DNA from: Opitutia bacterium
GTDB lineage: Bacteria > Verrucomicrobiota > Verrucomicrobiia > Opitutales > UBA953
Assembly (NCBI GenBank): GCA_003485955.1
Contig: DNHH01000131.1
Span: 9,495-17,161, forward strand
Direction: 5' to 3'
Length of the DNA: 7,667 nt
In this document: positions 1 to 6,952 of the stretch, one piece after another
How the letters are laid out: every line of letters starts with the position of its first letter
Numbering within the stretch: position 1 is the first letter of the stretch
The notes under the pieces: generated by a model
Database searches by the model: none
Seen by the model: only the letters and a program-made list of their open reading frames with translations
What the model was told of the DNA's origin: nothing
Translations under genes and position numbers: made by a program

Positions 1-3000
1 TGGGCTTATGTGGCGTTTCTGGTTCAGGAAAATCTACCCTCCTACACCAAGTGCTCGCCGAGCGTGACCCTGAGACGGGCGACATAGCCAAAACCTCTGC
101 ACACTGGGTTCGCTTTGATGAACAACCCGGGGAGATTGCCCTTGTCGATCAATCGCCAGCTGCACGTACACCGCGCTCCAACACCGCACTCTACGCAGGC
201 GCCTGGGATGCCATTCGTACGTGGCTTGGAAATTCCGACGAAGCCAAGGCAGCAGGATTTACGCCTTCACACTTTTCGTTCAATGCAGGCGAAGGTCGTT
301 GCGAGCGCTGCAGGGGCGCGGGCTGGGAAACGGTTGAGATGCAATTTTTGTCGGACGTATCCGTCCCTTGTCCATCATGCGAAGGCCGTCGTTTCCGTGA
401 CGAAATTCTTGCCTTCCAGCTCGGTGGAAAATCCGTTGCCGACATTCTTGACATGACCGTCACAGAGGCTCGCGAATTTTTAGGGCCGCGGACACCCGCA
501 ACGGGACAGCTCGGCGTGCTCGAAGAAGTCGGTCTCGGTTACCTTCGAATGGGCCAACCACTCACGACCCTCTCGGGTGGCGAAGCCCAGCGACTCAAAC
601 TCGTACGATTCCTGGGTACGCTTGGTAAAGAAACACAACAGGCGCTGTTATTGCTGGACGAGCCAACCACAGGTTTGCACCGCGACGACGTATCTCGTCT
701 CATCGCTCTTCTACACCGGCTAGTCGATGCGGGACATTCGGTTGTCGTCGTCGAACACCACCGTGACGTTCTGGCAGCCTGCGACTGGCTACTCGAACTA
801 GGACCTGAAGCAGGCCCTGCCGGCGGACAAAGCGTTGCTGAAGGGACACCCGATGCTGTCAGCAAGGCACAAACGCCAACCGGCAAATTACTACGCGGTG
901 GCGACGATGCCTTTGTGGTGAGCGAAAATCGATCGACGCGCACACGACCGACATCCATTCAAGTACGCGGAGCCCGTGAGCATAACTTAAGGAACATCTC
1001 CCTCGATATTCCCCACGGTCAACTCACCGTCCTCACCGGCGTTTCCGGCTCTGGAAAGTCATCCCTCGCCTTCGATATTCTTTTTGCAGAAGGACAACGT
1101 CGCTTCCTCGAGTGTGTTTCGGCTTATGCCCGGCAATTTGTTGAACAACTTCCCAAGCCCGACATCGATTCACTCACAGGATTACCACCAACGGTAGCAA
1201 TTGAACAACGCATCACACGGGGATCATCGAAATCAACCGTGGCAACCGTTACCGAGGTTGCGCAATACTTGCGCGTGCTTTTTGCGCGTGCGGGCACACC
1301 CCATAGCCCCGTCACTGGCAAACCGCTGGTCAGCCTGACGGAAGACGCCGTCGTGCGTCGCGTACTCGAACGTACCAAGGTTTTGAAAAAAGGTCGCATA
1401 CACTTAGCTGTACCGCTGGTGAGAGCCCGCAAAGGACACCATCAGCCATTAGCTGACTGGGCTGTACAACGCGGCTCACGCTGGATGCGTTGCGATGGTA
1501 CAATGGTCGAGACCACTGCCTTCAAACGACTTGATCGCTATAGCGAGCACGACATCGACGTTGTCATTGCTGATTTATTACCCGGTGGCTTAACCGAAAA
1601 GCCCGGCGAAGATCCTGTTGAAGGTGAACGCGGTCTACGCACTGTTGTGCGTGAAGCTCTGGCGCTTGGAAATAACTCCTTGGTCTTACTTGATACGGCC
1701 GGTGACGAAATTGCCTTCTTATCAACGTCCCGGGTTGATGCTGCCACCGGCGAGGCTTACCCTGAAATAGACCCTAAACACCTTTCATGGAATTCGCCAC
1801 GTGGTTGGTGCCCTGAGTGTCGTGGACATGGACGCATGGTCGAAAAATTCTCTGCCGACGAAGAAGAAAAACTGCACGAAGATGCGATAGCTGACCGCGT
1901 GGGCGAGGCCGTCTGCGAAACTTGCCAAGGTCAACGTCTGGGGCCGATTGGACGAAATATTCGGCTCGAAGGTAAAGGATCGACCAAGTCTTTCCCGGAA
2001 CTCTTATTTTTACAACCAGCCGAGAGCTTAGCTTTCCTGCATAGTCTTAAGCTGGGCCCACGCGAACGCGCAGTAGCCGACGCGCTCATTCCTGAAATTG
2101 CCGCTCGTCTTAGCTTCTTAGGCAGCGTCGGGCTTGGCTATCTTTCACTGGATCGCGCAGCGGACACACTCTCGGGCGGCGAAGCCCAGCGCATCCGACT
2201 CGCTTCACAACTTGGCTCAACGCTTTCGGGGGCGCTCTACGTACTTGATGAACCAAGCATTGGCCTACACCCGCGCGACAACGATCACCTCATCGCCTCG
2301 CTGCGCGCACTCCGCGATCGAGGTAACACCGTGCTCGTGGTCGAACACGACGAGGACACCATGCGGGCTGCAGATTTAGTCGTCGACCTAGGACCAGGGG
2401 CCGGCCGACATGGCGGGCATATTATCGCACAAGGAAATGCCGCAGCGGTGATGCGCGCTGAAAACTCTATAACAGGATCAAGTCTGCGCGAGCCCATGAA
2501 ACACCCGATGCGCGGAAAACGACGCTCGGTTTCAGATCGCGGAGAAGGCAGTCCTGAAAGTTGGGTTGAATTAGAAGGTGCAGCACTACGCACACTACGC
2601 GGTTTTGATTTACGTATTCCCCGTGGCCGACTCACCGTCGTCTCCGGCGTTTCTGGGGCAGGCAAATCAACCCTCATTTCTGACCTACTCGCACCCATGG
2701 CCCAGTTTGGTATACAGAAAGAAAAAGATAAGGTTACTGGCAAAGAGGGACTAACCATCTTGGGCGGCTTGAAGCCTGTCTTCAAAACGCTGACAGGTCT
2801 TAAAGGGCTTCGTCAGCTCGTCGTCGTGGACCAAGACCCCATTGGAAAGACGCCGCGATCGACTCCCGCCACGTATATTGGCGCATGGGATCTCATTCGT
2901 GAGCGACTGGCACAGCTTCCTGAGTCATCCATTCGTGGGTATACTGCTAGCTTCTTCTCCTTTAATACCAAAGGCGGACGGTGTGAGACGTGTTCAGGAG

Positions 3001-3632
3001 CCGGTCGTATAAAACTTGAGATGAGCTTTCTCGCAGAAACGTATGTGCCATGTGAGGACTGTGGCGGTAGTCGCTTCGGTCCGATGGCCCGTGAAATTCG
3101 CTGGAACGGAAAATCGGCACCTGAACTATTGGCGATGACCTTTGAAGAAGCCGCTGCTTTTCTTTCGTTTGATGCAAGGCTACGTGACCTTTGTGAGTTG
3201 ATGGCTAAAACAGGACTGGGCTATCTTACCCTAGGACAAAGCAGTCCAACCCTTTCAGGCGGTGAAGCCCAAAGGCTTAAACTTGTGAGCGAACTCGCTC
3301 GCGGCCTACCAACATTTATGGACCGGGCGCGCGGGAAAATTCGCCCCAGTCTCTACTTACTAGAGGAACCAACTATCGGACTTCACCACTCCGACTGCCG
3401 CAAACTACTCGAACTCCTTCATGCGCTTGTCGACCAAGGCCATACCGTCGTGGTCGTCGAACACCACCCGGACGTTCTGGCTGAGGCAGACTGGCTTATT
3501 GAAATCGGCCCGGAAGGCGGCATTGAGGGCGGACACCTGCTCCACCAAGGCACCCCCGAAGCTTTGTTGAAGAAAAAAGGGTCCCCGACCGCCCCTGCCC
3601 TCGCCCAAGCATTGAATATTAAGTTGGTCTGA
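1..3632 (+). CDS. uvrA: Excinuclease ABC subunit UvrA, giant tandem-fused form (5' end missing)
   Basis: UvrA is the ATP-dependent damage-recognition subunit of cytoplasmic nucleotide excision repair and loads UvrB onto lesions. The reading frame is open from the left edge (first full codon at 3), giving 1209 visible residues; residue n lies at base 3n. The GTG at 51 is not the start, because a Walker A motif GVSGSGKST lies in frame just upstream (residues 4-12). Unit 1 remnant: C4 zinc finger (C100, C103, C123, C126), signature LSGGEAQRLKL (190-), Walker B LLLLDEPTTGLH (215-226). After a linker (~270-317), a complete second unit of about 890 residues follows (E. coli UvrA has 940). Its first ATPase half has Walker A 346-354, UvrB-binding/insertion region ~420-600, CxxC 603-606 and 638-641, signature 723 and Walker B 745-756. 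Its second half has Walker A 882-890, C4 finger 994-1020, signature 1084 and Walker B 1117-1128. A normal UvrA has two ATPase halves; three are visible, so the full protein probably has four. Oddities are a half-lost zinc finger and a Walker B Asp-to-Glu change (see findings). The stop is TGA. Confidence 0.96.
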   Translation, partial: GLCGVSGSGKSTLLHQVLAERDPETGDIAKTSAHWVRFDEQPGEIALVDQSPAARTPRSNTALYAGAWDAIRTWLGNSDEAKAAGFTPSHFSFNAGEGRCERCRGAGWETVEMQFLSDVSVPCPSCEGRRFRDEILAFQLGGKSVADILDMTVTEAREFLGPRTPATGQLGVLEEVGLGYLRMGQPLTTLSGGEAQRLKLVRFLGTLGKETQQALLLLDEPTTGLHRDDVSRLIALLHRLVDAGHSVVVVEHHRDVLAACDWLLELGPEAGPAGGQSVAEGTPDAVSKAQTPTGKLLRGGDDAFVVSENRSTRTRPTSIQVRGAREHNLRNISLDIPHGQLTVLTGVSGSGKSSLAFDILFAEGQRRFLECVSAYARQFVEQLPKPDIDSLTGLPPTVAIEQRITRGSSKSTVATVTEVAQYLRVLFARAGTPHSPVTGKPLVSLTEDAVVRRVLERTKVLKKGRIHLAVPLVRARKGHHQPLADWAVQRGSRWMRCDGTMVETTAFKRLDRYSEHDIDVVIADLLPGGLTEKPGEDPVEGERGLRTVVREALALGNNSLVLLDTAGDEIAFLSTSRVDAATGEAYPEIDPKHLSWNSPRGWCPECRGHGRMVEKFSADEEEKLHEDAIADRVGEAVCETCQGQRLGPIGRNIRLEGKGSTKSFPELLFLQPAESLAFLHSLKLGPRERAVADALIPEIAARLSFLGSVGLGYLSLDRAADTLSGGEAQRIRLASQLGSTLSGALYVLDEPSIGLHPRDNDHLIASLRALRDRGNTVLVVEHDEDTMRAADLVVDLGPGAGRHGGHIIAQGNAAAVMRAENSITGSSLREPMKHPMRGKRRSVSDRGEGSPESWVELEGAALRTLRGFDLRIPRGRLTVVSGVSGAGKSTLISDLLAPMAQFGIQKEKDKVTGKEGLTILGGLKPVFKTLTGLKGLRQLVVVDQDPIGKTPRSTPATYIGAWDLIRERLAQLPESSIRGYTASFFSFNTKGGRCETCSGAGRIKLEMSFLAETYVPCEDCGGSRFGPMAREIRWNGKSAPELLAMTFEEAAAFLSFDARLRDLCELMAKTGLGYLTLGQSSPTLSGGEAQRLKLVSELARGLPTFMDRARGKIRPSLYLLEEPTIGLHHSDCRKLLELLHALVDQGHTVVVVEHHPDVLAEADWLIEIGPEGGIEGGHLLHQGTPEALLKKKGSPTAPALAQALNIKLV
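3..831 (+). repeat. UvrA second-half ATPase module, copy from unit 1
   Basis: This is an intragenic protein-level repeat, paired with 2637-3531. Both copies run in the same order: Walker A, TPRS-type motif (VDQSPAARTPRSN here), C-x2-C-x19-C-x2-C finger, LSGGEAQRLKLV signature, Walker B, then VVVVEHH and a DWL..(E).GPE.G tail. The x19 spacing matches E. coli UvrA zinc finger 2. The shared EHH and DWL..GPE features separate these two from the module at about 950-2400, which reads VVEHDEDT and LVVDLGPG. This is what duplication of a whole two-module UvrA predicts. Left boundary is the window edge; right boundary is approximate. Confidence 0.85.
2637..3531 (+). repeat. UvrA second-half ATPase module, copy from unit 2
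   Basis: This is the partner of 3-831. Walker A GVSGAGKST is at 2646-2672, the VDQDPIGKTPRS motif near 2828-2863, the C4 finger at 2982-3062, the signature at 3252 and Walker B LYLLEEPTIGLH at 3351-3386. It has a longer segment between Walker A and the TPRS motif than unit 1 (a lysine- and glycine-rich stretch around 2715-2820). It keeps the usual DPIG motif that unit 1 has altered, but carries Glu where Walker B Asp is expected. Boundaries are approximate. Confidence 0.85.
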
Positions 3633-3655
3633 TTTACCCTCTTTGGGGTTAAATC
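3631..3655 (+). terminator. Inverted repeat at the uvrA stop codon, possible weak terminator or regulatory hairpin
   Basis: Bases 3631-3639 (GATTTACCC) pair with 3646-3655 (GGGTTAAATC), with T3649 bulged. T3640-G3645 can add a wobble pair, leaving a 4-base loop CTTT. The left arm includes the last two bases of the uvrA TGA. No run of T follows (ATCAACCTGTCGCTGC leads straight to the next ATG), so it is not a standard intrinsic terminator. It could attenuate transcription, protect a 3' end, or influence initiation 17 bases downstream. The pairing is seen; the role is inferred. Confidence 0.4.
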
Positions 3656-3671
3656 ATCAACCTGTCGCTGC

Positions 3672-5807
3672 ATGCGCCCTCGTCCTTCTAGACCTGTCAA
3701 AAGACCGAGCCGTCGTTCTCACACGAAGGACCTGCTGGCTATTTTAATTTTGGCACCCGCCGTATGGTGGGTCGGCTCAATCGCGATGACGCAATACGAT
3801 CTACGCGTCGAGGCAGCCCGCGCTGAAGGTAAGAGCTATAGTATCGTCAGCGAAATTTTAGGAAAAGAGCAGGAGCCTCTCGCGGTCACCACGACACCCT
3901 TGGTCGACCCGACGCCCGTTAAAATACCCGATAAAGAAATCGTGGTACCCGTTGTCACAGAGACAAAGCCGAAGACCAACGATGAGCCCGTTGTCGCCAA
4001 CGAAGAACCCTACCCTTTTATCGGCGCACCTTTGCGCGACCCCAAACAACTGGCGACACTCGTGAACGATACGGCGCTGCGTATTGGCGATGGTAAATGG
4101 GAGAACCACCTTTCGCGGCTAGAACGCGGACTTGTTCCCGCCTTTAAAGCGACTTCGCAGTCTAATAAAGAAAAGCGCTACGACCGACTTTGGGAAAGTA
4201 AGTACTTCTCCCTGGGTGCGACCCAAAACGCTTTTATCCGTCGCGTAACGCCCAATGTCCTACGCTCGCTGGCCAACAACGAAGACGACGGACAATTCCT
4301 GAGAGAAGTGATGGTTGACCCTGTCGCTCTCGAAGCCTGGCTACAGACCGTTAAGGCCGAAGATGACGTTGAAGCTGGCCTGCGCACATGGGCTAAACTC
4401 TGGCGCGACGATCCTAAAGAATTACGCGGCAAGTATCTCCATCTCCAAGTCGCCATGGCAGTCGTCTACGACCGCCCAATGTCCTGGAACCGCCTTGTCC
4501 GCGAATCACACCCCATTGATCCAATGAAGCGTTACCGCTGGTATCGCGATCATGACGCGAAACATCACCTCGAAACCGACTTAACTAAACTACAACCTTA
4601 CGAACTTGTTTGGGTGGTAGCAGCAGACGTCTCCGAAGAAGAGCTGGATTGGACGCTCAAAGAATTACGGCGTCTGAAGCAGCAGACGTGGGGTCAAGCG
4701 TATGGAATGATCCGCTACCGAATGGACTTTGTCACCGGTGGAAAACCTTTAGGACCTCCTTACACAGACGGATCGCTCGCTGATATCTTGAAGTGCGGCG
4801 GGATTTGCATGCACCAAGCCCACTTCGCCGCCAGTACCGCAAAGGCCGCCGGCATCCCCTCGGCCTATGTCACCGGCGAAGGCAATCGAGGCGGCCACGC
4901 TTGGTTTGCATTCCTCGAAAACGACCGCCAAGGCTCCTGGAATATGTCCACCGGGCGCTACGCCGACGGTTATTCCTGTGGCATGACAGGCGACCCACAA
5001 ACCGGCAAGGCTGTGAAGGAATTCGAAGTGCAACTCCTCGGCGATAAACAACGTCGATCGGGAGGTTACCAACTTTGCCGCCGCCTAATGATTATCGCGG
5101 GTATCTACGCCGAACGCGGCGAAAGTGACCTGCAGCTGGAAACCCTCCGGTATGCAACCGAAGCGGCCGACCGAACATTGGCTGCCTGGGAAGCTTATGC
5201 TGCTTGCCTGGAAGATCGGGGAGACCAAGTAAAACTTGATGTCTGGAAAACAGTGGTTCGCGACATTCGCAGTGCATTCGACGAATGGCCTGACATGCGT
5301 GACCTTGCAGATGACATCGAAGCACGGCACATTGCCAAGACCTGGAGTACAAACGATGCTATCAGCGCATACCGCGGAAAATATCACCGCCTAGTTAAAG
5401 AATTCCCTGACCGTATGGATTTAATCCTTCGGTCGATTGAACGTGAAGCAAGTTTCTGGAAAAGAGACCCAGTTAAAAACTTTGAGCGCGTTCGAAATCT
5501 CTATCGTGAAACTATGCGTGAGCACGCAGACCATCTGCCGACATTTAAGGCCGCTCTCGAAGGCTACTATCAGTCAGTCAAAGGAAACAAAGAAGAAGAG
5601 ACCATGTTCTTGAATGACATCGAACGCACCTTCCGTCGAAAACTTGATGACGGCTCGGATGATGTCTTCCGTATGAAAACGATTAACTCTCTCATCGGTA
5701 TCATGGAGTCCTATTACGAGAAGTGCGGGCAAGAAGAGCGCTGCCGACGTCTCAAGCGCGAAGCCGAAGAGATTCAAAAGAAACTCGATAAGCTTAAAAA
5801 ACAGTGA
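3672..5807 (+). CDS. Membrane-anchored transglutaminase-like domain protein, function unknown
   Basis: 711 residues, not matched to a named protein. The first 20 residues are rich in Arg, Lys and Pro and are followed by one hydrophobic segment (about 21-39), which looks like an uncleaved signal anchor placing the rest in the periplasm. A proline-, valine- and threonine-rich linker spans about 69-115, and a mostly helical region precedes the core. The core resembles the transglutaminase/cysteine-hydrolase fold: GGICMHQAHFA with candidate nucleophile C379, GIPSAYVTGEG, then GGHAWFAFLE with candidate H409, then GSWNMSTGRYADGYS. The usual third residue (Asp about four after the Trp) is not obvious: T427 is at that place, with N424 and D432 nearby. 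The C-terminal half (~455-711) is helical, possibly TPR-like, ending in a charged Lys/Glu coiled-coil-like tail. The ATG at 3672 keeps the basic stretch before the membrane segment; no Shine-Dalgarno is seen. It overlaps pdxJ by 4 bases. It could be a protease, amidase or non-catalytic binding protein acting on envelope peptides. Confidence 0.85.
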   Translation: MRPRPSRPVKRPSRRSHTKDLLAILILAPAVWWVGSIAMTQYDLRVEAARAEGKSYSIVSEILGKEQEPLAVTTTPLVDPTPVKIPDKEIVVPVVTETKPKTNDEPVVANEEPYPFIGAPLRDPKQLATLVNDTALRIGDGKWENHLSRLERGLVPAFKATSQSNKEKRYDRLWESKYFSLGATQNAFIRRVTPNVLRSLANNEDDGQFLREVMVDPVALEAWLQTVKAEDDVEAGLRTWAKLWRDDPKELRGKYLHLQVAMAVVYDRPMSWNRLVRESHPIDPMKRYRWYRDHDAKHHLETDLTKLQPYELVWVVAADVSEEELDWTLKELRRLKQQTWGQAYGMIRYRMDFVTGGKPLGPPYTDGSLADILKCGGICMHQAHFAASTAKAAGIPSAYVTGEGNRGGHAWFAFLENDRQGSWNMSTGRYADGYSCGMTGDPQTGKAVKEFEVQLLGDKQRRSGGYQLCRRLMIIAGIYAERGESDLQLETLRYATEAADRTLAAWEAYAACLEDRGDQVKLDVWKTVVRDIRSAFDEWPDMRDLADDIEARHIAKTWSTNDAISAYRGKYHRLVKEFPDRMDLILRSIEREASFWKRDPVKNFERVRNLYRETMREHADHLPTFKAALEGYYQSVKGNKEEETMFLNDIERTFRRKLDDGSDDVFRMKTINSLIGIMESYYEKCGQEERCRRLKREAEEIQKKLDKLKKQ
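5804..5807 (+). other. GTGA stop/start overlap between the transglutaminase-like gene and pdxJ
   Basis: The pdxJ GTG start (5804-5806) overlaps the upstream TGA stop (5805-5807). No purine-rich ribosome binding site is visible in the A/T-rich bases before it, so terminating ribosomes probably re-initiate here and the two genes are translationally coupled. Confidence 0.75.
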
Positions 5808-6550
5808 GCAAACTTCGTTTAGGCGTTAATATTGATCATGCTGCTACCGTGCGTCAGGCACGCTACCGCGATGACCACTTGTCGCCCCACGCCGAACCCA
5901 GGCTAGTCACCATCGCGCAAGCTGCACTCAGCGGAGGTGCAGATGGCATCACTGTTCATCTCCGCGAAGACCGCCGACACCTACAAGATAGCGATTTAGC
6001 CGACTTACTCTCACTACCGAATTGCCGGATTAACCTAGAGTTAGCGTGCACAGAGGAGATGGTGGCTATTGCGCTACGCTCAAAGCCTGCAGCTGCGTGC
6101 CTTGTACCTGAGTCGCGACAAGAAGTTACAACGGAAGGTGGTCTAAATATCGTAGGACATTTTGAACGCGTGCGTAAGACAGTATCAGCGCTCACACACG
6201 CTGGCATTGAAGTCTCGTTGTTTATCGATGCTGACCCGGGCCAAATCGAAGCGGCTGTAGCCGTGGGTGCACCCGTGATTGAATTACACACCGGTGCATG
6301 GGCTCGCGCATACGGTGTAGATACTGAAAAAAGCCAACGGGAGTTTGAACGCCTTAGGGCTGGCTGCGTACAAGCACATCGCCTTGGACTCATCGTTAAT
6401 GCCGGCCACGGCATTAACTATGTAAACGCGAAAATCGCACGACAACTCCCGCACATCCATGAATTGAATATTGGTCACAGCATTGTCGCCCGGGCGCTGT
6501 TTGTCGGCATGCAATCCGCTGTCGCAGAAATGCGCTTGGCCTTATCCTAA
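5804..6550 (+). CDS. pdxJ: Pyridoxine 5'-phosphate synthase PdxJ
   Basis: PdxJ is the last ring-closing enzyme of the DXP-dependent vitamin B6 pathway. It condenses 1-deoxy-D-xylulose 5-phosphate with 3-amino-2-oxopropyl phosphate to give pyridoxine 5'-phosphate in the cytoplasm. At 248 residues it is near the usual family length (~240). It carries the expected motifs from end to end: LGVNIDHAAT (N9, D11, H12), R20, ADGITVHLREDRRH with H52 and R54 (E. coli H45, R47), NLELACTEEM with E79 (E. coli E72), CLVPESRQEVTTEGGL, SLFIDAD, IELHTG, VNAGHGINY with H202 (E. coli H193) and the phosphate-binding ELNIGH (G224-H225). All three catalytic residues are therefore present. About seven extra residues sit between R20 and H52 compared with E. 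coli. The GTG start is supported because the N-terminal motif begins seven codons in and no other start fits. acpS starts at the very next base after the TAA stop. Its presence implies the organism makes B6 through DXP rather than PdxS/PdxT. Confidence 0.97.
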   Translation: MSKLRLGVNIDHAATVRQARYRDDHLSPHAEPRLVTIAQAALSGGADGITVHLREDRRHLQDSDLADLLSLPNCRINLELACTEEMVAIALRSKPAAACLVPESRQEVTTEGGLNIVGHFERVRKTVSALTHAGIEVSLFIDADPGQIEAAVAVGAPVIELHTGAWARAYGVDTEKSQREFERLRAGCVQAHRLGLIVNAGHGINYVNAKIARQLPHIHELNIGHSIVARALFVGMQSAVAEMRLALS

Positions 6551-6952
6551 ATGGATCTCCAAGGCGGCAATGTCGTTGGGATTGGCACAGACATCTGCCC
6601 TATTGAGCGTATCGCTTCCGCTCGAACGAGACACGGACAGGCCTTTCTCGATAAAGTTTTTACGCCTGCAGAACAAAAGCTGTGTCTAGCAAAGGGCGAC
6701 CCTGATGCTTCACTGGCGGCACGTTGGGCGGCTAAGGAATCTGTCAGCAAAGCTTTTGGTACCGGTATTGGCGAAGCACTCCACCTAACCTCCGTCGAAA
6801 TCCTTGAAGGTCCAGCAGGCGCTCCGGTTGTACATCTAGACACTAAAGGTTCCGCACTACTTCGGGCGCATGGCGGGACAGAAATTCTTTTGTCACTCTC
6901 ACACGATGGCGGAATGGCCCTCGCATACGTTGCAATTATCCAACGTAAATGA
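6551..6952 (+). CDS. acpS: Holo-[acyl-carrier-protein] synthase AcpS
   Basis: AcpS transfers 4'-phosphopantetheine from coenzyme A to the conserved serine of acyl carrier protein, activating it for fatty acid synthesis. Its 133 residues fit the short trimeric AcpS type (~120-130). Visible motifs are VVGIGTDICPIERI with the Mg-binding D14 (E. coli D9), FLDKVFTPAEQKLC, then LAARWAAKESVSKAFGTGI with Mg-binding E63 and K67 (E. coli E58 and K62), and the C-terminal ILLSLSHDGGMALAYV. The ATG directly abuts the pdxJ TAA with no gap and no ribosome binding site of its own, and the last bases overlap the next gene by four. A pdxJ-acpS pair also occurs in gammaproteobacteria such as E. coli, so the neighbourhood supports the call. 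No key residue is missing. Confidence 0.96.
   Translation: MDLQGGNVVGIGTDICPIERIASARTRHGQAFLDKVFTPAEQKLCLAKGDPDASLAARWAAKESVSKAFGTGIGEALHLTSVEILEGPAGAPVVHLDTKGSALLRAHGGTEILLSLSHDGGMALAYVAIIQRK
6949..6952 (+). other. ATGA stop/start overlap between acpS and the NAD(P)HX repair gene
   Basis: The ATG at 6949-6951 overlaps the acpS TGA at 6950-6952. The bases before it (GTTGCAATTATCCAACGTAA) hold no Shine-Dalgarno match, which favours coupled re-initiation. Confidence 0.7.

Noticed and set aside
51..53. GTG as the start codon of the UvrA frame
   Set aside because: The frame is open to the left edge, and an intact Walker A motif is encoded at 12-38, upstream of this GTG. The gene is simply truncated by the window.
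741..800. Near-identical DNA stretches around the EHH/DVL segment (about 741-800 and 3447-3505) as a mobile or recombination repeat
   Set aside because: The similarity follows codons of homologous UvrA modules, so protein conservation after gene duplication explains it without a mobile element.
2285..2785. Antisense open frame of 166 codons within uvrA
   Set aside because: Its composition is Ser/Arg/Pro-rich, typical of a reverse shadow of a conserved gene. It lies opposite the second Walker B and third Walker A, and no recognisable domain is present.
3630..3671. Possible readthrough fusion: the uvrA TGA is followed by 13 sense codons in the same frame up to the next ATG
   Set aside because: TGA also ends the transglutaminase-like gene and acpS, so it is an ordinary stop here. 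A shared frame arises by chance one time in three, and the UvrA C terminus is already complete.
5956..6414. Antisense open frame of 152 codons within pdxJ
   Set aside because: It is opposite highly conserved PdxJ motifs and has no recognisable domain or ribosome binding site, so it is a shadow frame.
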